The notes beneath the pieces were generated by a model. It searched no databases. It was given only the letters and a program-made list of their open reading frames with translations, and had not been told where the DNA came from. 64,000 nt of DNA, from positions 9,674 through 73,673 of the forward strand of contig PBPT01000016.1 of NCBI GenBank assembly GCA_002724735.1. Reading direction: 5' to 3'. This DNA is from Fidelibacterota bacterium (GTDB lineage Bacteria; Fidelibacterota; Marinisomatia; Marinisomatales; TCS55). Shown in pieces: positions 6,335 to 15,678 of this stretch. Each line of letters begins with the position of its first letter. Positions within the stretch are counted from its first letter, which is position 1. Both the position numbers and the translations under genes were made by a program.

Positions 6335-7490
6335 AATAACAGGACGCAGGCGAGTAGTACAAAAAAGTCTTGAGTATGCATGTTATAGTGCAGTGACATT
6401 GACTGCTATTTTAATGATTATATTTTTTGCTACTTTAGGTTACAGAGGAATAGGAGCATTTACTCAAACAAAAATTGAAGTTGATGTAGTAGAAGTACAA
6501 AGCACAAGTAAAAAAAGTATTAATGAAGCAATGTATAGACTAGTTAAGGAACCTGATCGAACGACTAAAAAAGGATTAAGGCAATTAGTTACACCAAATG
6601 CTTATAGCACAATAGATATTACAGAAGCAGGTACTTATGTTCTTGTAGCACATACTAACGTAGACATGTACGTTAAAGGAGTATACGACAAATTAACAGA
6701 TTCGCAAAGAGAAATAGTAGACATATTAATTTCTGACGGCAAAATATATCGCACATGGAATTGGAGCTTCTGGACAAACTCAGACAGTCGATCTCCTGAG
6801 ATAGCAGGCATCTGGGGAGCAATGGTAGGTACATTCTACACAATAGGACTTGCATTGATATTTGCATTTCCTATAGGAGTAGGTTGTGCCACCTACATGG
6901 AGGAATTTCCAAAGAAACGTAATTCTTGGGCTTATGATTTTATGGAGATCAACATTAATAATCTTGCCGCAGTACCTAGCATAGTTTATGGTTTACTAGG
7001 ACTTGCGGTGTTTATACAATTTTTTGGTATGCCTCGAAGTGCGAGCCTAGTTGGAGGATTAACTTTAGGTATTCTCACATTGCCTACAATAGTAATCGCA
7101 TGTCGAACAGCATTAAGAACTGTGCCACAAAGTGTTAGAGATGCTAGTAATGGACTTGGTGCTAGTAGACTACAAACGACAATGTATCAAGTACTGCCTG
7201 CGGCACTGCCTGGGATTATCACAGGAACTATTATTGGAATTGCAAGAGCAATAGGAGAGTCAGCGCCTCTACTAATGATTGGTATGGTTGCATTTATTCT
7301 TACTGCTCCAACTAGTATATTGGATCCTGCTACAAGTTTGCCTGTGCAAATTTATCTATGGGCAGACAGTCCAGAAAGGGGATTTGCTGAAAAGACTAGT
7401 GCGGCTATCTTAATATTGTTATTAATATTAGTAACATTAAACTTATTAGCTATTTGGCTAAGGAAGAGGTTTGAAATAAAATGGAAATAG
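6309..7490 (+). CDS. pstA: Phosphate ABC transporter permease PstA
   Basis: A 393-residue permease, longer than E. coli PstA because of a soluble insert of roughly 100 residues between the first helix and the permease core, a form seen in alphaproteobacteria. Core motifs are [17 protein letters not shown], the coupling loop [35 protein letters not shown] and [13 protein letters not shown]. It pairs with PstC. The start lies inside the pstC coding end and its stop overlaps pstB, so the three are translationally coupled. Confidence 0.93.
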   Translation: MQSTDLDNKITGRRRVVQKSLEYACYSAVTLTAILMIIFFATLGYRGIGAFTQTKIEVDVVEVQSTSKKSINEAMYRLVKEPDRTTKKGLRQLVTPNAYSTIDITEAGTYVLVAHTNVDMYVKGVYDKLTDSQREIVDILISDGKIYRTWNWSFWTNSDSRSPEIAGIWGAMVGTFYTIGLALIFAFPIGVGCATYMEEFPKKRNSWAYDFMEININNLAAVPSIVYGLLGLAVFIQFFGMPRSASLVGGLTLGILTLPTIVIACRTALRTVPQSVRDASNGLGASRLQTTMYQVLPAALPGIITGTIIGIARAIGESAPLLMIGMVAFILTAPTSILDPATSLPVQIYLWADSPERGFAEKTSAAILILLLILVTLNLLAIWLRKRFEIKWK

Positions 7491-8278
7491 AAACTAGAAA
7501 TACACTTACGCTCACAAAGAGCCAAAAAATAGAAGTTCGTAATCTTAATATTTGGTATGGAGATGCACATGCTATTAAAGATGCAAGCTTAAAAATTAGA
7601 AAGAACAATGTGACCGCACTAATTGGTCCGAGTGGTTGTGGTAAAAGCACATTCTTACGTGCCTTAAACCGAATGAATGATTTTATTGATGACTGTGTTA
7701 CAAAAGGTTCTGTTGGCATAGATGGGACTGACATCTATAGAACACAATATACAAATGTAAACAATTTGCGTAAGAGTGTTGGGATGGTTTTTCAAAAGCC
7801 CAACCCATTTCCGAAATCAATTTATGAAAATGTCGCATACGGCCCGCAATTACATAGGATGCATGAATCAAAGGCACATCTTGATGAAATAGTTAAAAAC
7901 AGTTTACAGAAAGCTAACCTGTGGGATGAAGTAAAAAATAGGCTTACATCAGAAGCATTTAGTTTAAGTGGAGGTCAACAACAGCGATTGTGTATTGCTA
8001 GAACCCTAGCAGTTGATCCACAAGTTGTATTACTTGATGAGCCATGCAGTGCTTTGGATCCTATTAGCACTAATGCTATTGAACAACTAATACTTGAACT
8101 TAAAAAGTCTTACACTATTGTTATGGTTACTCATAACATGCAACAAGCCAAACGTATAAGTGATACTACTGCTTATTTTCATCTCGGTGAAATAGTAGAA
8201 GTAGGAGCCACTAAAAAGATATTTGGAAATCCTAATCACAGATCAACGAGGGCTTATGTAAGTGGAGAATTTGGTTAA
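7481..8278 (+). CDS. pstB: Phosphate ABC transporter ATP-binding protein PstB
   Basis: A 265-residue ABC ATPase. Walker [11 protein letters not shown]-loop [17 protein letters not shown], signature [16 protein letters not shown], Walker B VVLLDEP, and H-loop [10 protein letters not shown] are all present, with the PstB-specific Q-loop wording. It powers phosphate import through PstCA. All catalytic residues appear intact, so the phage seems to encode a functional transporter. No phoU follows. Confidence 0.95.
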   Translation: MEIETRNTLTLTKSQKIEVRNLNIWYGDAHAIKDASLKIRKNNVTALIGPSGCGKSTFLRALNRMNDFIDDCVTKGSVGIDGTDIYRTQYTNVNNLRKSVGMVFQKPNPFPKSIYENVAYGPQLHRMHESKAHLDEIVKNSLQKANLWDEVKNRLTSEAFSLSGGQQQRLCIARTLAVDPQVVLLDEPCSALDPISTNAIEQLILELKKSYTIVMVTHNMQQAKRISDTTAYFHLGEIVEVGATKKIFGNPNHRSTRAYVSGEFG

Positions 8279-8283
8279 AGCTC

Positions 8284-8312
8284 TTGACAATATTAGTATT
8301 AGATAGTATACT
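8284..8312 (+). promoter_or_regulatory. Sigma-70 promoter
   Basis: TTGACA, 17-bp spacer, TATACT, just after pstB and 26 bp before the UDP-glucose dehydrogenase gene. Confidence 0.85.
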
Positions 8313-8337
8313 ATAAGAAACAATTACGGATCTACCT

Positions 8338-9126
8338 ATGAAAATAGCAATAGCTGGATATGGTTATGTTGGTAAGGCTGTTGAAGCTTATCTACAACAT
8401 ACTGGTGCTACGACTAAAATAGTTGATCCTGAATACTATAGAATACTAGGTAAAGATCTTACATGTGGACTTAAGGTATCAGATACAAATGCCGATGGTG
8501 TTATCATTTGTGTTAATACTCCGCAGGCAGAAAATGGTGAGTGTGATATATCAAATGTTATTGATGTTTTAGGTGATACACATGCTGAGAAACCAGTACT
8601 AATAAAAAGCACTATTAGCTTAGAAGGTTGGAAACAAATCAAGGAAATATTTCCAAGCCATACAATATCTTTTTCACCTGAGTTTATAAGAGCAGATACA
8701 GCTATAGAAGATATGTTGAATACCAAAACTATATACATTGGTGGAGGACATTATTACTTTTGGGAAAGGGTATTTCAGCGAACCACTAAATTATCAAAAA
8801 TTATACATGCTAAGCCAGAAGAACTAATATTAGCTAAATATTTTCGTAACAGCTTTCTAGCTACTAAGGTTGCTTTCTTTAATCAAATTTATGATTTATG
8901 TGAAGCAACCAACATAGACTTTTCTAAAGTCTCAACACTAATAACGGAGGACAGCCGTATAGGACAAAGCCACACTGAAGTAACAACTGAACGGGGCTTT
9001 GGAGGCCACTGTTTCCCTAAAGACACCCAAGCAATTATAAAGACAGCACACAGGGAAGGTGTAGACCTTTCGTTATTACGAGAGGCTATACGTTATAACA
9101 ATAACATTAGGAAGGGTACCACTTGA
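8338..9126 (+). CDS. UDP-glucose/GDP-mannose dehydrogenase-like protein (short form)
   Basis: A 262-residue protein with the NAD-binding start [19 protein letters not shown], the family segments [13 protein letters not shown] and FSPEFIRAD, a central helix [20 protein letters not shown], and the catalytic cysteine C225 in [11 protein letters not shown]. It would oxidise a nucleotide sugar to its uronic acid. The usual C-terminal UDP-binding domain is missing (the family is about 400-430 residues), so substrate binding must differ or activity may be reduced. Similar short forms occur in T4-like marine phages. Own sigma-70 promoter; the stop overlaps the prs region. Confidence 0.82.
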   Translation: MKIAIAGYGYVGKAVEAYLQHTGATTKIVDPEYYRILGKDLTCGLKVSDTNADGVIICVNTPQAENGECDISNVIDVLGDTHAEKPVLIKSTISLEGWKQIKEIFPSHTISFSPEFIRADTAIEDMLNTKTIYIGGGHYYFWERVFQRTTKLSKIIHAKPEELILAKYFRNSFLATKVAFFNQIYDLCEATNIDFSKVSTLITEDSRIGQSHTEVTTERGFGGHCFPKDTQAIIKTAHREGVDLSLLREAIRYNNNIRKGTT

Positions 9127-9128
9127 AA

Positions 9129-10061
9129 ATGAAAATCATAACTGGAAATTCAAACCCAGAGTTAGCGGAAAAGATAGCAAAACACTGCTTCGCGACACTG
9201 GTTCCTGCCAACGTGAGTGCGTTTGCAGACGGGGAAACAAGCGTAGAGTTTTTAGAAAATATTAGAGGTGAAGATGTTTTTATTGTAAACTCAACATCAA
9301 CACCAGTAAACGATAGTTTAATGGAATTACTTATAATGATTGATTCTGCTAGACGTAGTTCAGCAAAAAGGATTACCGCAGTTATTCCTTACTTCGGTTA
9401 TGCTAGACAAGATAGAAAAAGTGCAAGTCGTACACCTATCACTGCTAAACTAGTAGCAAACTTGCTTACCACAGCAGGAGCAGATAGAATACTTACTATG
9501 GACTTACATGCTGGTCAAATTCAAGGTTTCTTTGATATACCTGTGGACGATTTAACCAGCAGGAAAGTTTTTGCAGAAGACATACAGGCTAGGGTGAATG
9601 TTGACGAAGGCACAGTATTTGTATCTCCAGATGCAGGCGGTGCCGTTCGTGCTAGAAAGTTTGCTGACATGTTTCATGCAGACATTGCTATCGTTGACAA
9701 ACGTAGGCCGGAGGCTGGTGTTGCAGAAGTAATGGCTCTTATCGGAGATGTCAAAGACAAACATGCAATCTTAGTAGATGATATTGTAGACAGTGGCGGA
9801 ACATTATGTAATGCCGCAAAAGCAATAATGGATGCTGGAGCATTAAGTGTAAGGGCATATATTACTCACGGAGTGCTTAGTGGAGAAGCTACTAAGAAGA
9901 TTGAAAAGAGTGTGCTAGAAGAATGTGTAGTTACAGACAGTATCAACACTAGAGATATTAGTAAAATGAAACGTGTCAGAGAAGTAACAACAGGTTCTTT
10001 ATTTGGTGAAGCTATTCGTAGGGTAACAAATGAAGAAAGCGTAAGTTCTTTGTTTATCTAA
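9129..10061 (+). CDS. prs: Ribose-phosphate pyrophosphokinase (PRPP synthase)
   Basis: A 310-residue enzyme, full family length. Recognisable parts are the start [71 protein letters not shown], and the PRPP loop [12 protein letters not shown]. It makes PRPP from ribose-5-phosphate and ATP, feeding purine, pyrimidine and NAD synthesis. ATG at 9129 is chosen; an in-frame TTG at 9123 overlaps the previous stop and has GGAAGGG upstream. Together with NrdAB and GuaC it suggests nucleotide supply for replication. Confidence 0.93.
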   Translation: MKIITGNSNPELAEKIAKHCFATLVPANVSAFADGETSVEFLENIRGEDVFIVNSTSTPVNDSLMELLIMIDSARRSSAKRITAVIPYFGYARQDRKSASRTPITAKLVANLLTTAGADRILTMDLHAGQIQGFFDIPVDDLTSRKVFAEDIQARVNVDEGTVFVSPDAGGAVRARKFADMFHADIAIVDKRRPEAGVAEVMALIGDVKDKHAILVDDIVDSGGTLCNAAKAIMDAGALSVRAYITHGVLSGEATKKIEKSVLEECVVTDSINTRDISKMKRVREVTTGSLFGEAIRRVTNEESVSSLFI

Positions 10062-10843
10062 ACTTGTAGAGTTTCTAATCCTTTAGACGCCTTTTCGGTA
10101 TGTTCTACATATGCATCTATTGAATGATCTGAAAAGCTATCAATTTTTCCTTTTTTGATGCCTCTCCATATTCCTCTAAATCTATCTTTCACCCTTTGCC
10201 AGCCAGTAAGCTTTCGTACATTTCCCCATGTATTCAAATAATGTTCCATACCATGATGTCTGTAGCCCATAATATTCAAAGGGACTCTTGTTACAATATC
10301 GTTATTGTTTACCCACCTAATGTGCCTTACTCCTAGCGAGTTGCAATATTTAGACCACCCTACTCTTGGACTACCGTAAGTATAAAGTTCATGCGGGTTT
10401 TGAATATCTTCACAATGATAACATCTACTTGCCATTATAGTGGCCATAGCCGCTCCTAACGAATGTCCACAAAACCAAACTGTTTTATTTGCATTTGCCT
10501 TTCGTTGTATATCTTCTAGTATCATAGGCCATAAGTCGTCAACTTCAGTTTTGAAACCGTGATGTACTCGTGATACTGTTTCTGCAACAACAGGATAAGC
10601 TTTGAGGTCAGCTTCAATATCACTATATTGCGTAGGCTGTGTTCCTCGACAAGCTATTACCATGTCAGTCTTATTTTGGAAGCGATATGCCTGAGCACCG
10701 TCTCTATCATAAAATTCTACAGTTGTATAACCTAATTTTTTTGCTTGCTTCTTTGCTTGATCTATGTTATAATAAGCATACTTTGATAGTTTTGCAAACA
10801 AAAGTGAACGTCCATAGAGGTCAAGATCTAATATACTCGGCAT
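10058..10843 (-). CDS. Class 3 lipase-like alpha/beta hydrolase
   Basis: A 261-residue protein on the opposite strand. The serine nucleophile sits in [16 protein letters not shown] (S128), preceded by the class 3 oxyanion region [29 protein letters not shown] supplies a likely catalytic aspartate and a histidine lies towards the end. Class 3 lipases cleave acylglycerols or phospholipids. No signal peptide is visible, so it may act inside the cell or be released at lysis. It is convergent with prs (4-nt overlap). Confidence 0.8.
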   Translation of the reverse strand: MPSILDLDLYGRSLLFAKLSKYAYYNIDQAKKQAKKLGYTTVEFYDRDGAQAYRFQNKTDMVIACRGTQPTQYSDIEADLKAYPVVAETVSRVHHGFKTEVDDLWPMILEDIQRKANANKTVWFCGHSLGAAMATIMASRCYHCEDIQNPHELYTYGSPRVGWSKYCNSLGVRHIRWVNNNDIVTRVPLNIMGYRHHGMEHYLNTWGNVRKLTGWQRVKDRFRGIWRGIKKGKIDSFSDHSIDAYVEHTEKASKGLETLQV

Positions 10844-10895
10844 ATAATCTCCTTTCGAATAGTGTTTGGGATAATACTAGTTATCATTACAGTGA

Positions 10896-10902
10896 TATTT
10901 AT
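10896..10902 (-). promoter_or_regulatory. Late promoter motif (minus) for the lipase gene
   Basis: Minus-strand ATAAATA about 55 bp upstream of the lipase start, divergent from the plus-strand motif at 10915. Confidence 0.4.
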
Positions 10903-10914
10903 GACAGAAATGCA

Positions 10915-10921
10915 CTAAATA
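10915..10921 (+). promoter_or_regulatory. Late promoter motif
   Basis: CTAAATA, 25 bp upstream of the gene at 10946 and the following virion-type operon. Confidence 0.45.
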
Positions 10922-10945
10922 CATTAAGGAAGTGCGAGTAAAAAT

Positions 10946-11209
10946 ATGAAGAAACGTACCAGATCAATATTAGACGAACTAAACCAAGTACATGGTAAAA
11001 GAGACAATGACTTGTTTATTGATTCTACGGCAAATAATATTATAGAAAGTGCAATCAATTTACTTAGTCGTGTACATAGTCACTATGATGTTGACACAGC
11101 TTCAGAACTTGAAAGGCGTTTTATTAATAGTATAAAATCAGGCGATCCTAGGAAGTTTCGCAGAGCAATTCAAAGAATACGTGAAGGAAAAACAAATGAT
11201 GTTGAATGA
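10946..11209 (+). CDS. Conserved small phage protein
   Basis: An 87-residue basic helical protein starting MKKRTRSILDELNQVHGKRD, rich in charged residues and ending REGKTNDVE. No catalytic motif. It leads a run of late-type genes, all overlapping or closely spaced. Function unknown. Confidence 0.55.
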   Translation: MKKRTRSILDELNQVHGKRDNDLFIDSTANNIIESAINLLSRVHSHYDVDTASELERRFINSIKSGDPRKFRRAIQRIREGKTNDVE

Positions 11210-11936
11210 AGGCGGTAAAGCATTCCCTGATGTTGTGCCATTTGATCACAAGATAATTAAGAAAATTCAAAAACCAATCGACAGTGTTTTGAAATCGGTA
11301 GGTGCAGAATCAAGAGCTATAGGATCTGGTGCAACTCCAACTCCTGGTAAAATGAGTGGAGACTTAGATGTTATTGTTGATGCCGATAAGATACAAGGGC
11401 ATTTTAACAGTGCAGATATTCCTACTGCTAGAAAAGACCTAAGGTCACTTTTTGATAAAGCAGGATTACAAACAACACAGTCGGGTAATAGCGTACATGT
11501 AAGAGTCCCTATCGGAAAAGAAGCACACCAAGTAGACATTATGATTGTGCCTAATGCAGAAACAGCCGCTGGTTTTCATACACACGAAATACCAAAGGAT
11601 AGTCCTTATAAAGGAAAACACAAACAAATTGCTGTGGCGTATTTGGCTAAAAATCATCCAAAAAGCTTTAAGTGGTCACCTTACAAAGGCCTAGTAGATA
11701 GACAAAGCGATGAATTAGTTTCTAACAATTTAGACGAAATTGCAAAAATATTAATTGGTCCTAAAGCAACCGCAAAAGATCTAGGTAGTGTTGAAAGTAT
11801 AGCAAAAGCACTAGGTAAAGAACGTGGTGATAAAATGATGGCAGACCTTACAAGTGATAAAGGATTTAATCCTCCACCTAAAGAGTCTCTAGCTGACAGA
11901 CAACTAAGACGTATCAAAGAACTTTTACCAAAATGA
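11196..11936 (+). CDS. Nucleotidyltransferase-fold protein
   Basis: About 246 residues. It has the pol-beta-type nucleotidyltransferase signature: IGSG followed by SGDLDVIVD, with a third acidic residue on a later strand (HQVDIMIV), i.e. the G-S...D-x-D...D metal-binding set. This suggests transfer of a nucleotide to an unknown substrate. ATG at 11196 is favoured by AAGGA 7 nt upstream; a GTG at 11181 would add five residues. It overlaps the following ligase-like gene by 4 nt, so the two are probably coupled. Confidence 0.6.
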   Translation: MMLNEGGKAFPDVVPFDHKIIKKIQKPIDSVLKSVGAESRAIGSGATPTPGKMSGDLDVIVDADKIQGHFNSADIPTARKDLRSLFDKAGLQTTQSGNSVHVRVPIGKEAHQVDIMIVPNAETAAGFHTHEIPKDSPYKGKHKQIAVAYLAKNHPKSFKWSPYKGLVDRQSDELVSNNLDEIAKILIGPKATAKDLGSVESIAKALGKERGDKMMADLTSDKGFNPPPKESLADRQLRRIKELLPK

Positions 11937-13018
11937 GATATCATGAATTTAAATATTTGACCGAAGCAAAGGTAGGGAGAGAGTATCAACATCTCGAAGA
12001 CCTAGTTTTTGTTGATGGCTCTAAGGGTGCATTGAAAGCGGCTGATATTTTAGATGATCTTGGTACTGATTCTGGTGACGTTGCAATTAAATGGGACGGT
12101 AACCCTACATTATATTGGGGCAGAGAACCAGACGGACAATTCGTGCTTGTAGGAAAGAATGGTTGGGGAAGAAATAAATCCACCTCAGCAGATAACTTAT
12201 CTAAATTTATAAAAAATACAGGCAAAGGCGAAGACTGGAGAGAGAAGTTTGGAAATGATATGGCTGGTGTTTTTGATGTTATGAAGTCTGCAACACCACC
12301 TAACTTTAGGGGGTACGCATACGGAGACTTACTATATCATCCAGGCAAACCATACACCGCCGCAGAAGGCGCAGTAGAATTTACTCCTAATCTTGTCAAA
12401 TACACAGTGGATACAAAAAGCGAACTTGGGCAACGCATAGCGGCCTCACAGGTTGGTGTTGTAGCACATACAATATACGACAGTTTTGGGAGTAAACAAA
12501 GTACACCAATAAAAGATGTAAGTATTTTTAATAGTAAAGAGGTAGTAGTATTAGGACAAACTTATGTTACACATCAACCTAAAGTAGATACAAAGGAAAC
12601 TAATGCTATTCGTAAAAAAGCAAGTGCAAGTGCCTCAATTATTGATACTTTTCTTGCACCTGTAAAAGGATTAAGTGATATGAAAAATATCATTTATACA
12701 TATGTAAATCATATGACTCGTACACAGCAACTTAAAAATATAGAATCAGGATTTTTTGATTGGCTAAGTACAAGTAAAGTAAGTGCAAATAAGCAGGCTA
12801 AGATAAAAGCTATGAGTGATGCGTCACCAAAAGCTCTTCCTGGAATATTTGGACTTGTCAAAACGATAATGGCTGTTAAAGACAATATCATAGATCAATT
12901 AGATTCCGCAGATGCAGACGTTAAGGCAACAACAAGAGGCGATAAAGGCGGCGAAGGATATGTCGCACAAAAGAATAAAATCAAACTTGTACCTCGTGCA
13001 AGATGGCAACCAAACTAA
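11933..13018 (+). CDS. Conserved T4-like phage protein with ligase-like KxDG motif
   Basis: A 361-residue protein. Residues 51-58 read AIKWDGNP, resembling the lysine motif I (KxDG) of covalent nucleotidyltransferases such as DNA/RNA ligases; GYAYGDLLYHPG and AEGAVEFTPN could stand for motifs III and IV, though the fit is loose. Similar proteins occur in marine T4-like phages as uncharacterised. It is translated with the nucleotidyltransferase-fold gene. Enzyme activity is an inference. Confidence 0.55.
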   Translation: MRYHEFKYLTEAKVGREYQHLEDLVFVDGSKGALKAADILDDLGTDSGDVAIKWDGNPTLYWGREPDGQFVLVGKNGWGRNKSTSADNLSKFIKNTGKGEDWREKFGNDMAGVFDVMKSATPPNFRGYAYGDLLYHPGKPYTAAEGAVEFTPNLVKYTVDTKSELGQRIAASQVGVVAHTIYDSFGSKQSTPIKDVSIFNSKEVVVLGQTYVTHQPKVDTKETNAIRKKASASASIIDTFLAPVKGLSDMKNIIYTYVNHMTRTQQLKNIESGFFDWLSTSKVSANKQAKIKAMSDASPKALPGIFGLVKTIMAVKDNIIDQLDSADADVKATTRGDKGGEGYVAQKNKIKLVPRARWQPN

Positions 13019-13031
13019 GGAGTTAGAAAAA

Positions 13032-13496
13032 ATGAAAATACATGAAATAGTAGAAGGGTATTACGATGCATCACCTTTTGCACAGAAGATGGCAAAATAT
13101 GGTCGTAGACTAATGCAAATGGGACAAGGCAGTGGAGAGCCTGGTAGCCTAGCAAAAATGTCAGATGAAGAACTAGGCATGATGAATAAAATGGGATCAC
13201 TTGGTTCAGCTCTTTCAAAAGTAGGAACACCTTTCGGTATTAAAGATCCATCAGAGAACGATGGAGTCAGCAGTCCAAAGCAAAGGCTTGCAAAGTTTTT
13301 TGCTGAACTAGAAAAGGCAAGTGGTTGTGATAAAGCAATGTGTATGAAATTGCTTAAAAAAGCAGAAGCCGCAGGCGATATAAAATCCAAAGTTCCTGAT
13401 CCAGAACCTCAAGACGATGGTGATGACGAACCAGAAGATAAAGCACCTAGTGATGATGAAATTGATAGAGACGCAGTAGCATTTGCAAAAGGTTAA
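13032..13496 (+). CDS. Hypothetical protein with acidic tail
   Basis: About 154 residues starting MKIHEIVEGYYDASPFAQKM, with a middle helical part (RLAKFFAELEKASGCDKAMCMK) and a C-terminal acidic stretch (PQDDGDDEPEDK). The start at 13032 has AGGAG upstream; the longer in-frame reading from 12912 overlaps the previous gene. Function unknown, probably virion-related from its neighbourhood. Confidence 0.55.
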   Translation: MKIHEIVEGYYDASPFAQKMAKYGRRLMQMGQGSGEPGSLAKMSDEELGMMNKMGSLGSALSKVGTPFGIKDPSENDGVSSPKQRLAKFFAELEKASGCDKAMCMKLLKKAEAAGDIKSKVPDPEPQDDGDDEPEDKAPSDDEIDRDAVAFAKG

Positions 13497-13501
13497 TTTT
13501 A

Positions 13502-14419
13502 ATGGAAGATACTGCAACACTTGATATAGAAACACAAACAGAAACAGAAGACACTGCATTTTCTTTTATAAAAGACTTGCATGAAGCTCGCATGACCAAA
13601 GATAATGGCAGTGCAAAAAAGCTTACTTTTTCTGATTGTTGTGAAAGACTTTATCTTTCGTTGCTAATACTAGAAACGATGCGACAGTTTCCTGACTTTA
13701 AAGGTCCAGTACAGAGGTATGCCAAAAAAACTATAGGATTTGAAACTTATAAGTTCTACAGAATAATGGCAACAGATCTATATAACTTTATATATTTTAT
13801 AGTTGGTACGGATTCAGCACAGGATAAGTTAAAAGATCCAAAGTCAGCTAAAGAAATGAAGCGTAATACAAGAGTACCTGTAAATGACCTAAATAGATAT
13901 ATTAGATCATTAGCATCTGGATCATCTACTGGTCCTGGATCATTATTCATAAAACTTGAATCTGCTTTAAGAATTACTAACTCCGACTATAAAGCAGTTC
14001 GCAGAAGTGTGATGAACTGGGATAAGCAAACACGATCAGAAAAACGACTTGTAGCAACACGTTTGATATTTGCGGCAAGAGCAAAACTTAGAAGTTCAGA
14101 CTTAATTGATGATTTTGAGAAGTGGGCCGCAATTAAAAACATGGAGAAAGCTAGTGTAACTGATCCGGAACCTACAGTATCAAAACCAGACCTAGCAGGC
14201 TCACAACAGAATTTAGCACTATATAGATATCTTGTAGGATCTAAAAACTTAGCCCTTACAAAACGTTTCTTACAACAGGCAAGCAATGGACAAGCCGCGA
14301 GCAGTGGCATGGTGCAAGCATATATGCCTGCAATAGAAATGATTGATGATATCGTGCAAGCAGGCCCTGCATACGTAAATAACCTACGTGCATTGCATAA
14401 ACGAGCCAAAAAGAGCTAA
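13502..14419 (+). CDS. Conserved phage protein, likely structural or assembly
   Basis: A 305-residue, mostly helical protein (LTFSDCCERLYLSLLILETM, MATDLYNFIYFIVG, AIEMIDDIVQAGPAYVNNLR). No enzyme motif. It lies in the late-type block between ligase-like and small virion proteins, five bases after the previous gene. A virion or assembly role is inferred from position only. Confidence 0.55.
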   Translation: MEDTATLDIETQTETEDTAFSFIKDLHEARMTKDNGSAKKLTFSDCCERLYLSLLILETMRQFPDFKGPVQRYAKKTIGFETYKFYRIMATDLYNFIYFIVGTDSAQDKLKDPKSAKEMKRNTRVPVNDLNRYIRSLASGSSTGPGSLFIKLESALRITNSDYKAVRRSVMNWDKQTRSEKRLVATRLIFAARAKLRSSDLIDDFEKWAAIKNMEKASVTDPEPTVSKPDLAGSQQNLALYRYLVGSKNLALTKRFLQQASNGQAASSGMVQAYMPAIEMIDDIVQAGPAYVNNLRALHKRAKKS

Positions 14420-14445
14420 AACACCCTATATTTTACCATATAAAT

Positions 14446-14453
14446 GATAAATA
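14446..14453 (+). promoter_or_regulatory. Late promoter motif
   Basis: GATAAATA, 57 bp before the 14511 gene. A perfect hairpin AAAGAAGG/CCTTCTTT follows at 14463-14483 in the untranslated leader and may stabilise an abundant mRNA. Confidence 0.55.
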
Positions 14454-14510
14454 AAAGTATACAAAGAAGGAGAGGCCTTCTTTAGTCATTAGAGTATAGG
14501 AGAATATAAA

Positions 14511-14840
14511 ATGGCAGCAGTAACAAGAGTAAATGGTTTGGGTCATGCCCACGCTACACTATATAGCACAGCTAATATTGGCTTTGCAGTAATCGACGCA
14601 GGTGCTTCATTGGCAGCTAAAGGCGGAATTGGTTCAACAATTGAAGCAATCGCACAAGCAGTTAATCCAATTGCACTTGATTCAGAAGGCACAGCTGGTT
14701 TGGTAAACATCTGTTATGATGCTTCACAAACTAATGCCGCTGGCCTACAAGTTATTGTAAGAGGACTAGGAACAGTTGATTCAATCGACCTTTCTTCTGC
14801 TACAGTAACTGAAGGCGGACAGTTTATCGTAAGTGCATAA
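14511..14840 (+). CDS. Small virion-type protein
   Basis: A 109-residue Ala/Gly/Thr-rich, beta-prone protein starting MAAVTRVNGLGHAHATLYST. It has a late motif, a structured leader, a strong AGGAG ribosome site and its own intrinsic terminator, i.e. a monocistronic, highly expressed late gene. This and its composition suggest a capsid-decorating or tail protein. Not matched to a named family. Confidence 0.6.
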   Translation: MAAVTRVNGLGHAHATLYSTANIGFAVIDAGASLAAKGGIGSTIEAIAQAVNPIALDSEGTAGLVNICYDASQTNAAGLQVIVRGLGTVDSIDLSSATVTEGGQFIVSA

Positions 14841-14879
14841 TTTACGTAACTAAAAATAAAATCTACCTTAGGATTTTTA

Positions 14880-14909
14880 AGAGCTCACATTTATGTGGGC
14901 TCTTTTTTT
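14880..14909 (+). terminator. Rho-independent terminator
   Basis: AGAGCTCACA pairs with TGTGGGCTCT (10 bp, one G-T pair, 4-nt loop) followed by a T run. Confidence 0.9.
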
Positions 14910-14915
14910 ATGTCT

Positions 14916-14922
14916 GTAAATA
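14916..14922 (+). promoter_or_regulatory. Late-type motif immediately before a start codon
   Basis: GTAAATA ending 4 nt before the ATG at 14927; if used as a late promoter the transcript would start at or near the start codon. Confidence 0.35.
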
Positions 14923-14926
14923 CTGT

Positions 14927-15325
14927 ATGGACACTTTCAGACTGATTACATTAGTAGACATAACCGAGACTGGTGCTAGACGTGGGGAAGATCCTGTAGA
15001 ATTTAGGCAACAACAAAACTTTCTTTCAGTATTGCAGACGATAGGTTTACGCACAAATCTTGATTATTCTTCTGGTCCTATACAAAAAAAGGGTCAATCA
15101 ATTAAAAATAATTTAGGGTCAGAGTATAAAGGACAACAATCTATTTGGCAGTTTGATTTTACTATTCCTGCACCTGATTCATTAACTGTAGACATGTTAA
15201 ACAACGATTTTAATTTAATTCCTATAATTACAAATTTAACTGAAACAGCTGAATTTAAAAACAACGTTTTTATCACCCAAAATGATAAAATATCTAATGT
15301 TTATTTCGAACTTTTGGATAAATAA
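14927..15325 (+). CDS. Conserved T4-like phage protein
   Basis: A 132-residue protein starting MDTFRLITLVDITETGARRG, a wording I associate with conserved unknown proteins of T4-like marine phages. No Shine-Dalgarno is visible, and the TAAATA motif lies 4 nt upstream, so it may be translated from a leaderless mRNA. Function unknown. Confidence 0.6.
   Translation: MDTFRLITLVDITETGARRGEDPVEFRQQQNFLSVLQTIGLRTNLDYSSGPIQKKGQSIKNNLGSEYKGQQSIWQFDFTIPAPDSLTVDMLNNDFNLIPIITNLTETAEFKNNVFITQNDKISNVYFELLDK
15317..15324 (+). promoter_or_regulatory. Late promoter motif
   Basis: GATAAATA overlapping the end of the preceding gene, about 100 bp before the gene at 15427. The gap also holds two small hairpins and no gene. 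Confidence 0.45.
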
Positions 15326-15426
15326 TATTGTTAGACAAAAACTATCCAGGCATCTAAAAAGACCCATTAAGGCCAACTAAGAGTTTACTTAATAAACTTA
15401 CTGAGCGTAAGTAATCGGAGATATAG

Positions 15427-15660
15427 ATGGCTGGAGCCACAGAATTAGAAAGAGAGAACCTTGAAGCACATGTTGATTTATGTCAACAAAGATATGAAGC
15501 TTTAGAAGGTAGACTCACAAAAATAGAAGAAAAAGTAGATAGCATTCATAAAGATGTTGTCGAAGGCCAAAAGAGTATGACAAAAGTCCTCATTGGCGCC
15601 GCTGGCACGATCGTAGCCGGCTTATTATCCACTATCATTGTTTTAGTAATGAACCTTTAA
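15427..15660 (+). CDS. Coiled-coil plus C-terminal membrane helix protein (holin/XhlA-like)
   Basis: A 77-residue protein: coiled-coil at about residues 5-50 (LEAHVDLCQQRYEALEGRLT, IEEKVDSIHKDV), then one C-terminal hydrophobic helix (VLIGAAGTIVAGLLSTIIVL). This layout resembles XhlA/holin-associated phage proteins. A role in lysis is possible but not proven. Confidence 0.55.
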   Translation: MAGATELERENLEAHVDLCQQRYEALEGRLTKIEEKVDSIHKDVVEGQKSMTKVLIGAAGTIVAGLLSTIIVLVMNL

Positions 15661-15666
15661 AATCCG

Positions 15667-15673
15667 CTAAATA
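15667..15673 (+). promoter_or_regulatory. Late-type motif immediately before a start codon
   Basis: CTAAATA ending 5 nt before the ATG at 15679, with no Shine-Dalgarno; predicted transcription start coincides with the start codon. Confidence 0.35.
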
Positions 15674-15678
15674 ACTAT

